DNA of 64,000 bases from Auricularia sp. M13 (lineage: Eukaryota; Basidiomycota; Agaricomycetes; Auriculariales; Auriculariaceae): contig CM073200.1 of assembly GCA_037042915.1 (NCBI GenBank), forward strand, positions 992,001 through 1,056,000. The letters run 5' to 3'. Shown one piece after another: positions 47,327 through 58,900 of the stretch. The position numbers and the translations under genes were made by a program. The notes under the pieces were generated by a model. The model was not told where the DNA came from and made no database searches. It worked only from the letters and a program-made list of their open reading frames with translations. The number at the start of each line of letters is the position of its first letter. Within the stretch, counting starts at the first letter, position 1.

Positions 47327-47418
47327 TCGCCGTCGCCGTCCCTCGCCGTCGCCCTTCGCCGCCGCCATCCCCCCCGTCGCCGTTGCCGTCGCCGGCGCCG
47401 TTGCCGTTGCCGTCGATC
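47327..47418. repeat. CGCCGTC/GTTGCC simple-sequence tract upstream of the exon-cassette gene
   Basis: Irregular short units CGCCGTCGC, CCGTCGCCG and TTGCCGTTGCCG run for about 90 bp. The composition recalls the GCCGTC motifs of the two larger clusters in this window. It lies about 180 bp before the start codon at 47595. Confidence 0.6.
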
Positions 47419-47594
47419 TATCAGGAACGACGATGGCATAATCCAGATTTCCTTGGCGTGCATTGGTCCGGACGGCGTGCATTGATCAAGACGACATGCA
47501 TTGGGCAAGGCGTGCACGCACAACCTCGCGCAACGGCAAGCATGGGTCGCGTACTTAATGGCGGGTCGGCGCGGCCATTCAGTCCACGTCCCCA

Positions 47595-49607
47595 ATGTCG
47601 CTTCAGAACAACAACGAGATCGAGTCCAACCGTTGCACCGGCACCTGCCCTGGCAGGTCAGTGGCAAGCACCGCGGTGAGCGTTGTTCAGTTTCAACATC
47701 ATAGTGTTGCCAGCGCTGACACCTTTCCAGCCCGCCGCGTTCGGTCCTGGTTCGGCTATGCAGAGCCCATGGACCGTAGATGAGGTTTGTAGTCCCATAT
47801 CCGTTCTGCTGCAATCTTGATAACATTGGTCACAGCTGCTCGGTTTCTATCGCTCGTACGGCTACCTTCCCAACTTTGGATTCGTAAGTCCTCGCGCGCC
47901 CCAGCTCAAGGTCGAGAAATGCTAACTTCTTCGTAGCCAACAAATCCTGCCATGCCCGTTCAAGGTGCAAGTGTGCTCGAGTCGCAGGATGTCACAAACA
48001 ACGTCGACGTCGTATGTCCTTTTCCCGTGCCGGCCGCGCTTCTGCTGACCGTGCTTGCAGCCCCGGATGACGTTCAACGGCTCGATGTCGCACCAGGACG
48101 GCCGCGCTGCCGCTCAACAGCAGGTATGGCAGCGTACAATGCAGGTACCGGCCTAGTGATTTATGCTGCTCTTAGCCGCAGGCCACGACGCTTCATCACG
48201 GTGTGACCCCGCACGCGAGCGCCGATGTCGCCCCCGTGAGTCTACCGGCCGTCTCAAGCTTTCTTGTCCCTTCCTGACCGGCTTTGCAGCCCCAGATGAC
48301 GTCCAACGGGGCGATGTCCCGCCAGGACGGCCGCGCTGTCGCTCCATCGCAGGTATGTCAGTGTACAGTGCAGGTACCGGCCTACTCACCTATGCCGCAG
48401 ACCAAGACGCTTCATCATGGCGTTCCCCCACACGCGAGCGCCGATGTCGCCCTGGTGAGGACTTCACCGCCCTCCGTCTTTCTTGTCCCTTCCTGACCGG
48501 CTTTGCAGCCCCAGATGACGTCCAACGGGGCGATGTCCCGCCAGGACGGCCGCGCTGTCGCTCCATCGCAGGTATGTCAGTGTACAGTGCAGGTACCGGC
48601 CTACTCACCTATGCCGCAGACCAAGACGCTTCATCATGGCGTTCCCCACACGCGAGCGCCGATGTCGCCCTGGTGAGGACTTCACCGCCCTCCGTCTTTC
48701 TCGTCCCTTCCTGACCGGCTTTGCAGCCCCACATGGCGTCCAACGGGGCGATGTCCCGCCAGGACGGCCGCGCTGCCGCTCAACAGCAGGTATGGCAGCG
48801 TACAATGCAGGTACCGGCCTGCTGGCTTATGTTGCGCTCAGCCCCAGACGACGACGCTTCAGCACGGTGTGCCCGCACACGCGAGCGCCGATGTCGCCCT
48901 CGTGAGGTTTTCAGCTATATTTCTCATCTCCATCTGACCGTCTCTGCAGTCCCAGAGGTCCAACGGGGCTATGTCCAACGCGTACGGCCGCGCTCCTGCG
49001 CCCTCGCAGGTACAGTAGTTTACGATGCTGGTAGTGGTCTGCTCGCTCATGCTACTTTAAGCCCCAGACTACCATGCTTCATCACGGCGTACAGGGACAC
49101 GCCAACACCGACGGCCGCCTCGTGAGTTTTCCGACGCTGCTCTCGCCCTCGCCTGATCCTGTTCGCAGCTCCAAACGGCAATGGACTGCTCACCGTCCTG
49201 CGCGGAAGGTCGTACCGCCACTCCCTCCCAGGTACCTGTCCCATGCGACTGAATTGCAGCGCATGCCGCTCACTGGCCCATGTATAGCTGGGACTTAGTA
49301 TGCAACGCGACGATGTCCCTCCCCAGGTAGCTAGCGGAGATTGCACCGTGCAATCGTCTCAGGTATGCCCGTCTACTTCGCTGACCGCCTCGGCTTTCCT
49401 CACATGTGCTTGCTGTGACTTCAAGACCCCTACGCCTCATCCTATGGTATGCACCTTTTCCGTCAGTCTCGTTCTCTTATCAAGTATCTAATTATCACAT
49501 AGCCCCATGCTATTGCACCCCCCACCGACTATCCCAACCCCTTGTGTGACCCCGTGAGCCAGACTGTCTTCGAGACCGATGTTCGAATCGAGTTTGTTTA
49601 CGTTTGA
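47595..49607 (+). CDS. Orphan protein from an 18-exon gene containing tandemly duplicated exon-intron cassettes
   Basis: Predicted exons: 47595-47675, 47731-47784, 47836-47883, 47937-48011, then alternating A exons (48061-48123, 48290-48352, 48509-48571, 48727-48789, 48951-49010, about 49169-49231) and B exons (48182-48235, 48401-48454, 48620-48672, 48848-48901, 49068-49121, about 49288-49362), two short exons and a stop at 49607. All introns are phase 0 with strong signals (GTGAG, GTATG, GTAAG; TGCAG, CGCAG). N-terminus MSLQNNNEIESNRCTGTCPG; exon 2-3 give MQSPWTVDELLGFYRSYGYL. A exons (20-21 residues) share SNGAMSRQDGRA; B exons (18 residues) share TLHHGV..HASADVA. About 365 residues, low complexity, no known domain. 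B exon 3 (48620-48672) has lost one C and is out of frame. No signal peptide or membrane segment. Confidence 0.65.
48061..49370 (+). repeat. Six tandem copies of a 218-229 bp A-exon/intron/B-exon/intron cassette
   Basis: A-exon starts at 48061, 48290, 48509, 48727, 48951 and 49169 give periods 229, 219, 218, 224 and 218. Cassettes 2 and 3 are almost identical including both introns. Cassettes 5 and 6 are progressively diverged, so duplication seems most recent in the middle. Confidence 0.85.
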
Positions 49608-52119
49608 AGTTTCCCCCATCGATGATGTGTAGTACTGTTGGATGCCGTTTGTCGCGGGCATCTTTGTATCCTGTCTATTCCAATGCTCGTTTCCTTACGT
49701 CAATGATTCACCATCCTTGTGCCGTAACATCGCCCTGCTTATAATTATGCATATGACACTCATGCGGTCCATTAACGCGAAGATCAGCATTCCAGCACGA
49801 CGTCCAAAGGTCACAGAGTCGCTTGCGGGACCCACATATGCTCTCCTGTACATCCTTCACATCGGATCCAGACGCCTAGAGTCCTTTCTAGTCCTCGCTC
49901 AAAGGGCGTGCAAATACAAGTTTCTCATACCGGCTTCCTTTTTCACACGGACCATCTCCACTGGGTACTACCGTACTGATTTTCGACAGCGTTATTTCGA
50001 ATTCGATGTGGATGAAGGGGAAACTTCCCTCCTGGAGTGGCGGGACAGTTGTTGTTCAGCTGTCAGGCTGTTAACGACAATCCAGAGTGGCCAATGAGTT
50101 GGTGAATGGCAATGGCCCCAACATGCTTCTTGGACTTGGGTTCCTTGAAAAAGAAATAGGGCACAAGATTGAACGTGCACCTTTGAGTGCCTGGTCCGTG
50201 GGGGGGCTCAACGGCGCTCTGGGTGGAGACCGCGTACTCAGGCTTGCACTGCGGCCGGACTGCGGCAACACATGTAATAACGTGCCAGCAGGTAGTAAAG
50301 CGTCCACGTCGCTGATATACAGCATCGAGAACAGTGCTGTCGCCATGCTCTCCTCGAATTAGCGGAGCACCTCAGACTCTGAGGAAACGGTCAATTACTC
50401 ATATCATCCACCGGAGCAGAGCGAGGGAATACGCACGTAGCCGGGGGCGAGAATCTGGTTCTGCGAGAATAGCTGGCCCTTGACGCCGAGCTGGTGGTCG
50501 TGATGACGGGCGAATCGCGTGCGTTCTACAAACATTGACCATGCTCAAGCTCTTGCCTTCGTCCGCTGGAGCGCGGGGGTGGGGGTTATTTTAACATCCA
50601 GCGCTGGTGCTGGTGGGCGCCACGTTCGGGCCCTGGCTGTTGTCAGTTGAGAACATCAGTTCCATATGCTTGACCCTGCAATCGAGTGGCGGTCCACCTC
50701 CTCGATGATAAAGAATCTGCAGACAACGATGATAGTATTGAGCAAGTCGCAGAGTGAAGCGCAGTACTGAGCGTGCGAGGTTAATGCTTGAGGGCAAGAG
50801 CAATATTAATTGTCGTCGGAGGTGGGTATTAGGTTACAAGGTCGGGATTCGTGTCGGCCGTATGTAAAGTGTTCTTCGCCCTTGCTTTGGTCAACTGCAT
50901 GGGGATTATAAACAGTCAATGCGCATTCGGGGACGGCGTGGACGCAGATGGCCCATCCGGCATCATTCTGTGGGTCATCGTCTGTGCAAACGCGCTCAGA
51001 TGGGCCGGAATGACCAATATTTCCATGTCCACCAGTTGTCGGAAACCGCCCGAAGGGGCTGCAGCGCTCATTTGCCGCAGATGATGCGTGGCCCCGCACG
51101 GGTCTGGGTCCGCAGAGAGAGCCCGCACGTCGAGTCCGCAAATGCGCCAGATACTTGACGATGGACTGCTGATCCCATGTAGTGCGGCGACAGTCGCTGG
51201 CCGTAGATGCTCAGCAAGCGCAGTACACGGTGTGGCGGCGCCGGACGGAGAGCGGGAATGCGAAAATCCATGTTCGTGCCCCAGATTGCGAGCACGCGCA
51301 CCAACTCAGCGCTGTCAGAGAGCTGTGGCATGCAAGCCAAGACTGCGTGGAACGGAGCGTCGGGGCCGCCTGCGTCTGCGTGATGTCGCGCGGCAGGGCA
51401 TCAGCGCCAGTTCAAATGGCGAAAATGGGTTTGTGGCGACTCCGAACAATCCGAACTTGCTGACTATCCACGAATGCAAAGTTGGCGTCATGGATAGTTT
51501 TAGCAGAGATGTGACATAGAGAATGGGCGTCAATTCGGGCCTGAGACGAGGGTAGGCCAAACGATGGGACGCGCGTGGCATTTAAAACCTTGTCTCCAAG
51601 CGCATGTGGCAGTTTGAGCAGTTTGGAGCAGTTTGGATGGTGCGGAAAGACACGGACAAGGTGGTCAAAGCGGCTGAAAAGTCGTTTTCTCGAGCTGAGG
51701 CAACAAGCAGCCTGCGTTGATTTGATTCGGCGTGCGCGCGCGACACGGAGCTGCAGAATTGCAGCTAGTACTGGATTATTGCAGTCGGAGAGCATGCCAG
51801 CCCTGAGCGGGAACCTGAACATCATGGATGTGACCCAGAAGGTGCAGACGCCTGCATGGGCGCCATGCGCCCAAGAGTGCCGTCCGGCGTCCGTATGGAC
51901 GGTTGGCGGATTAGAAAAAGTGCGTTTGCCACAGTTTGGCACCAGGTAACTGAATGTCCCATATTGCCAGAACTCGATACAAGGAACTAGGTCGTTCTGG
52001 TGGATGGCGAGGAACCCGGAGCCAAAAGAGCCGGAAGCAGATTTCCAAAGACAGATTAGGCAAATCCCGGGGATTTTGGTCGGAGATAAAGGACGGCACT
52101 GCGTGACCGTAAACTTGAA
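49608..52119. other. Region without a recognised gene
   Basis: A plus ORF at 49642-50097 (151 codons) and a minus ORF at 51412-52134 (240 codons) have no family features. A short minus stretch at about 50510-50400 (HHDHQLGVKGQLFSQNQILA) looks protein-like and could be a decayed exon. Confidence 0.35.
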
Positions 52120-52640
52120 CGTGTCAACGGTCAACTGTGAACGTTGAACCTTCGACTGCCGCTGGCTACTAGCCAGTGCGACAGTTCTTGCGCAGCGCCG
52201 TCTCTCGTTAATCCGATAGTCTCCCGGGCTCGGACGACAGCCACACCGCCTTCGTTGCTTGCCCCGCGCCGTCTCTTGGCGCCGTCAGCACCCACGCCGT
52301 TCTCTTGGCGCTGTCAGTTCAATTCGGCAGACTCGCTGACGGCGGCGACGCGCGGACTCGACGGCGGCGGCCGCCTCGCCGCCGTCAGTATTAGTCTTGA
52401 TCTTGTCGCCGACAGTCGTCACTCACCTCTTGCAATCACCGCCTAGTTGCACTGTCACTGGAGTTCTCAAATCCACTTATTCTTTCTGACGGCGGCCGCC
52501 TCGCCGTCGTCGTGTTTTGCCGTCACTTGGCGCCGTCAGTCCAATCTGTTTGACCGTCATCATTTTGATAGTACCGTCAACGCCAGCTGCCGCCGGTCCC
52601 GATATTCCATCATCGTGGTGTCACCGCCCAGCCGCCCTGT
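52120..52640. repeat. GC-rich cluster of GACGGC..GCCGTC inverted repeats (copy 2)
   Basis: It begins with TTGAAC-like units (about 52127-52150), then CTCTTGGCGCCGTCAG (52271), GGCAGACTCGCTGACGGC (52325), GCGGCCGCCTCGCCGCCGTC (52367), CTGACGGCGGCCGCCTCGCC (52486) and CTTGGCGCCGTCAGTCC (52528). Same motif order as 20620-21480, including the shared string TCGGCAGACTCGCTGACGGC. Confidence 0.7.
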
Positions 52641-52978
52641 CTCTTGGTGCCGCCTGGATACACCGGTTGCCTTTCTATCGTCACGAAGCGTCACTTATTC
52701 AGGACTTCTTTACCAACATGGCCAATAGATGTACTTTCTGGATGAAACTATATCAAGACACCCGATATTGTCATGTTCTCGACGCCACTCTGCTACACGA
52801 GGCCTTCTTCAGCCAGAGAGCGCACGGACACAGCCGTTACCGACGTTTGCCTTTCACTTGCTACTGCCGTTGCTCCCCCGTCAGAGCGCCGTTTCATTTC
52901 ATACGCCGTGTTGCTCTTATAATCGCCCCGGGATTCAATCCACAGTTCTCCCACCTGTGGCTCTTCTTGAGTAGAAAC

Positions 52979-55900
52979 ATGCCGGTTCTCAGCTCGCGAC
53001 GAAGACCATCTTCTGCAATTTACGTTGGCCGCGACGACAGCGGATCCACCGACTTGACCTGCTCGCCGATCTCGGTCTCGTTCAACAATGTCCCGCCTGG
53101 CATGAACGGCAGAATTGCGCGTTTGTCGTCTCCGCCGCACGCCAGATCGACAGGTTGCAAGAGCGGCTCTGGAATCTGCAGCTCACGGATGTTCGACAAT
53201 GTCGCGCACAGTCGCAGCTTTGGGGACAGCAAGGACGACGAGCATCAACGCGACGAGGGCGACACCGCAGAACTATCCGATACCAGACGAAAGGCTAAGT
53301 GCACGGTTCAACGAGTGAAGAGCCTGACTGAGCGAAACAAACAGGTGAGACATTGACATTGCCCTCTTATTCGAACGTCACGAAGATCATCGCTTAACTG
53401 TCCAACCATACATCCATTTCTGACGTTTAACTACCCCACATCATCCCCTACATTCAATCGCCTCTCATAACACACCAACACAAATTCTGACGCATCATTT
53501 CAGGTTCTGGACAGGATTGCTTCGATTTTTTCCGGCTCGAAACTCGGGGTGCCGTCACGGATGGCTCGAGCCCGACCTTCGCCTTCAGTCAGCCCTTTTC
53601 CCTCCGTGGTCGTCCCCAGCCTCGTCTCCTTTGCCCGCTCGCGCAACGAAGTCGATTGTTCCGGCTCGGATACGGAGCGCGAGTGCCATGATCGCACGCG
53701 CAACACAGCAGGGGACCTGTCCGATATTCGCCGCCACTCAACCACTTCGTCAGACGACCATTCTGTAACCCCGCTGCCCTTCATGTCCAGACGATCAGGC
53801 CAATACGAGGAACCAAACTTCAATTCCAGACACTCCGGTGAAAACGAGAGCGTCGAGCCGCGGCGATATCGCTTGCAAAGGACGCCAGGCTTGATTTCTG
53901 CGCCATTCCCAACCGCGTCAGCCAGAGAGTCACAAGTCCGATCGCCAATTTCTGCTGTCGCGACCTTCGCCGCGCCCGGCAGTCCTCGCTCGAGAATATT
54001 ATCAGTCTCCCAGCGATATGTGGAGGAGGAAGAAAAACCGGTTAGCATTGCTCTCAACCGCGAATCCGGTAGCAAGCGGCAGCCGCGCGAATTCATCACC
54101 AGCGGCAGTGTACGGCGAAGCCTGTCTGGCAGGGTAGGTTCCAGCTCTGTTCATGACATGCGTATTGACGCCACGTAGACTTCGGGATATTCGCCTGAGG
54201 CATCGGGGCTATGTTAAGTGTTCATTATCTGGTATAATGGTCCCAAGTTGCTCAGTATAGAAACCTGGGACTTGTGGTCCCAGGTTTCCATGGTCCCAAG
54301 ATTCACACATGTGCTAGGGTGCCATAGCTAGAGGTCCCAGATTCTGGTCAGTCCCAAGTCTGTTAGCAGGTCCCAAGTTTACTACTAGTGTACCAATACC
54401 ATATGATATTCAAGTTTGGCACACGAGAAACCAAAATAGAAATCCTGATGGATAGACAAGGACTTGAACCCTCAACCCACTGTTCTACAACCAGGACCTT
54501 AACCACTAAGCCAGGATACCAATGATGACAAGGTTGTTATTGTTCAATACATAGAATTACAGTGAGCGAGGATTGGTTGAATAAATTGTAAATAAAGTAT
54601 CACCAAATGTGAATTACATAATGGTGTATATATAATTCTGGAAGCCCTCTTTAGGCTCTATAATGTAGTATATGTTTCTAGAGGCACAGGTGCAGCTTGA
54701 GGTGACAGGAAGGATGCGATGGAGAGTGTAAAAATTAATACTCTGTTGCAGTCATCCTATTGCAGGCTCTGCTACACACCTTTAGTGCGCTGGCTCATAT
54801 TCTCTGCGCCTCAGCAATGTCTTTTTGCCCTTGGGCATCGTCTTTCCCCTTGGTCTTCACCTTTGGTGGGTATAGCAAATCTCGGCACTACAGTGGGGAA
54901 ACTTGAGAATGCTGGTCCATAAATTGCATATACCACGTAATCTACTGCAGGGAGAACTATGGTGTATATATGGGACTTGTAGCTCTCAAAGAGCTCTATC
55001 AGGTGGTATATAGTTACTGGCAAAGAGATGCAATCCGGGGGTGAGAGAGAGGATCCGATGAAGAGGTGGAAAATCACATCGCCAGAATCAGGTCCTCCAG
55101 ATCATTTGAGGTTTCCCTCTCAATCTATACGTAATTCTGAGGTGAGTTTACTATTTCAGCCAAAGTGGTTGGATGTCCGATTCTGGAGCCAGTGGACCCA
55201 CAATTTCTGCTTGCTCAACCTCTGAACGAGGCAATGGCCTACCTAACTGCATACCCGTGGACTGAGACATGGTCTAGAGTACATTATATGTAGTTTTATC
55301 CTCTGAGAAGTATTTTCTCACCATTGGTTGGCCCTCAAGGTCATTCAATTCCCCGATATAGGAAGCATGGAATCCAGGTTAATTGAGAAATTGCTCCAGA
55401 ATGGGACATCCAACCACTTTGGCTGAAATAGTAAACTCACCTCAGAATTACGTATAGATTGAGAGGGAAACCTCAAATGATCCGGAGGACCTGATTCTGG
55501 CGATGTGATTTTCCACCTCTTCATCGGATCCTCTCTCTCACCCCCGGATTGCATCTCTTTGCCAGTACCTATATACCACCTGATAGAGCTCTTTGAGAGC
55601 TACAAGTCCCATATATACACCATAGTTCTCCCTGCAGTAGATTACGTGGTATATGCAATTTATGGACCAGCATTCTCACGTTTCCCCACCGTATCTCCCT
55701 GCCTCAGACCATGTGCCAGGGGTGCATCGTGGGCTGGTCAGCTCTCAATATGATGTACTTGCTGTCCTCTATCCAACTAGGGGGTGATAGTGTCACGGCA
55801 GAGTGCTCATCACTTGCTAAGACTGATGCCTGAGAGAGGAGAGAGGGACAAGGAAGAACAGACAAGGGGTACAATTGACCAGACTGTTACGGTGCGCGGC

Positions 55901-58900
55901 AATTGCGCCCATACACCGCTTCTGTTGGATCTCTTTTGCCACTTCGCCTGCTCCGTCTGACCGATATACCCGTCCTGCAAGCCTCTCCAGATTGCTGGCA
56001 CCTTGGATACCTTCTCTCGGCATCACCGGATTGTCAACCTTGGTCCTTGGATGTGACGCACCATTGCCATTGTCGTTGACCACCGCTGCGTTGGTTTTCA
56101 ACCAGCATGTAGCTGCTTGTCGGTCCGTCTCCTTGGTGTCACATTACGGCCTACACCTTCAGATATGCAGCACATCACACCTCGGGCATTGCCCTGCATT
56201 GCCGGTGCACGCGGGGAGTACAGGCAAAGCTGCAACGATCATGCCAACGTCCATCCTTCACCCTCTGTCCCTGTTACGCCCGTGCCCCGGTCCGCGGACC
56301 CCACGTGCTCTCGGCATCACTCGGCGTCATTCTACGTCACTCGGCCAACTCGGTCAACTCGGTCAAGCTCCCGAATACCCGGTTTATCTCCCCTCGTGTT
56401 CATATGCTCGGGATATGTTCTCCTCATCGTCCTCTACCTCTAGACCTCTCCCTCTCATCTCTAGCTTCTCTCCTTACTCGCATACATCCACCTAACTCGC
56501 CTTGTCCCTATTGTATCCATAGTGTTCATATCCGGTTTGCTCCACTCGTCTTAATCATTCGCCTCTCGTCATTCGTCCGATCCCCCGATACCTTACCCAC
56601 TCGCTCTTACTCATCCTATCGGCCGATGACGAAGATCTCTATTGATCTGAGGCCCCTCTCCTTCGTCTCTAGGATACACTCCGATTACATCGGATCACCT
56701 CCCCAGGTATAAAAGACCCTCGACTTTGTATCTAGCTCCCCAGTTACGAAATCGACATAGTCGTGCCCCTCGCACACTCTATCCCTCTCTCTCGACTTCG
56801 CCTCTGGGTTCTTCCCTCGCCCGACTTACTCGTCTGAGTCCTCTGTTGCTCGTGGTCCCTTCGGTCGTGCTACTCGACGTAGCCGGTGTGCTCAATAAAA
56901 CACCAAAGGCTCTAGTTGTTCGTTCGAGTGTTCTCTGCGCCCGGACGTTCGACTATCCTTGCAACCAAACCCCCAAGGCACAGCAGGCTTAACAGTCCCA
57001 TGGATGCTTGACTGCTCCGGTACCTCGGACCTCAGCTGCCACACTCTCCTCAATCCGCGCTCGGCACTGTCCATGGTCCAGAGGACGTCTGGACACATTG
57101 GGAGTCTAGATTGTTGGGTGGTGCACTTGTACTGCGCTTGCTGACGCGTTGTGCTCACTGCTGCGCTCGCCATTGCGTCGGCCCCCTTTCTCCCCCGGTG
57201 TCGGTGTGTGCATACATGCAAAGACACCTCGGTCTATCTCAGATACCCACCCGATACCCTCCATAGGCACGGACATCCTTTATCACCTTTGTCCGGAGTC
57301 GTTCTGCTTTTGGTGCAATGCTTGTGCTCTTTCTTGACCCTCCCTTGACCCCCTTTACCCCCCATTGCTTTCACTGGCTCCCGATTACCCTCGGTGACTT
57401 CCCCGATGTCTTTCCCCATTGCTTCCGGACCTCCCTTTGGTGTTGGTTGGCTCCTCTGTCATCCGGAGCGCTCAGATCCAGTCGGCCTCTGACCGGACTA
57501 TATATACCGGCGATTGCCCTTGGATGTACCCTAGGTTGGATCTGGTCTATTATGTGTTTGACCTTCCCCTCCGGAGTACCCTTCCTGGTCGACTATGCCT
57601 CCTGGTCAGTCCTGTATGCAGCACATTGACAAATGGCCTGAGGCATGCAACCCTGGCCAAGTCTCAGTCCAAGGGGAAACAGTGCACCAAACTCCTCTCT
57701 TGGGTGTCAGTCTTGGTGAGTGACGAGCACTCTGCCATGACAAGAAGAAGCATTCAGAGTGGCAAAACAGATCCAGTGGGAGCATATGGGCATGATCGCC
57801 ATGTACTGTGACATGTATCTGCTTGGAATTGTATTCAGTGTACCCTAATTTGATATAATCAGTTGTTCTGCTCATATTTTCCTTCCAGAATCCTCCTGAA
57901 CCTGTCTGAGCACGAGTGAAGTGCTTTGCTGTGACAGTTGCATACCAAATCATGTTTGGACATCCATTCTTCCTCTCTGGCTTAGATATATTATCTCCAC
58001 TAAGACATAATATTATAGAGCCCATTGAGAGCTACAATAATCATATATACTTTATAATTTTTGGCCTCTTGGTTTCAATGTTATTTGCATTCTTCTGAAC
58101 AGAGGTGCTTGAGTCTTACCATATATTGCCAGCAATGGAGCTCACCATCATCTCCTCCCTGGTCTAGTGGTTAAAGCATGGACGGGTTTGGCACTGGCGA
58201 CTGGTTGAGGGTTCAAATCTCCTGCAGGTCAGAAGTCATTTTGACTTGCGCATTGAGATGAATCCACTCCTAAGTCGCATGTGAGCCCCCTGAAAGTTGG
58301 GACTACTGAATCTGGGACTCTGGAACTTGGGACCTCCAGAGGTTGGGACCTCCAGTAGAAGTTGGGACCTATGTCCCAATGAAAGCTGGGATTTGGGTCC
58401 CAACTCTCAGTACTGGAGGATTTGGGACCAGTATACCAGAGGAAGGGAGGCTTACATATGTGAGGCATCGGCAAGACATCGCTCTCCGAAGGTACGCGCA
58501 AGACAGGGTTCGCCCTCTCCTACAGGATCGCTGGGCAGCTTTCCCCGCAAGGAGCTCTCGCTACGCGTGCAGAACCCCGGCCGTGCGGTAACACTGCGTG
58601 AGAAAGGGCTCGCTGCAAGTCCGTTATCGCCACATCGTGATCGCAAGACTGCGCGATGCTCGTTATCGAGAGACTGGTCCAGCTGCATCACGGAACAGTC
58701 TGACATCACTACCACTTCGCGCTCGAGTCGTGATCGCCCACAGGCGAGCGAGCACGGCGTCGGTCACCGTAGCTCGTGGTCGACGACGGAACTGGACGAT
58801 GTTGTTCGGTGCGACGAGAGCTCGACGACACGCAGCATCCGGGATGTGCTCTCACGCTCGTCGAACTCGATGAGGAGCAACAACGATAACCAACCTGGGA

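Larger units (their letters stand above)
54207..58460. mobile_element. 4.25-kb DNA transposon with subterminal GGTCCCAA arrays and 11-bp target duplication
   Basis: TGAGGCATCGG is present at 54196-54206 and 58461-58471. Ends are imperfect inverted repeats (GGCTATGTTAAG.. against CATATGTAAG.., then both TCTGGTATA..TGGTCCCAA). About eight copies of GTCCCAA/GTCCCAG follow the left end and as many TTGGGAC precede the right end. tRNA-like modules sit at mirrored positions near each end. Duplication length and arrangement suggest a MULE-type element. No transposase seen; the interior holds other insertions. Confidence 0.7.

Noticed and set aside
48163-48714. 183-codon continuous frame through the cassette array
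   Set aside because: It reads intronic sequence and mixes frames of the A and B exons; the repeated splice signals explain the region better.
51412-52134. 240-codon minus-strand frame
   Set aside because: No recognisable motif, composition typical of random open frame, no splice context; not reported as a gene.
54455-54525. Functional tRNA gene
   Set aside because: Good A and B boxes, but the acceptor stem does not pair and the anticodon arm is poor; kept only as a tRNA-like module.
54811-55753. Paired ORFs MIFHLFIGSSLSPPDCISLP and MQSGGEREDPMKRWKITSPE
   Set aside because: They are the two strands of the inverted-repeat arms and have no coding features.
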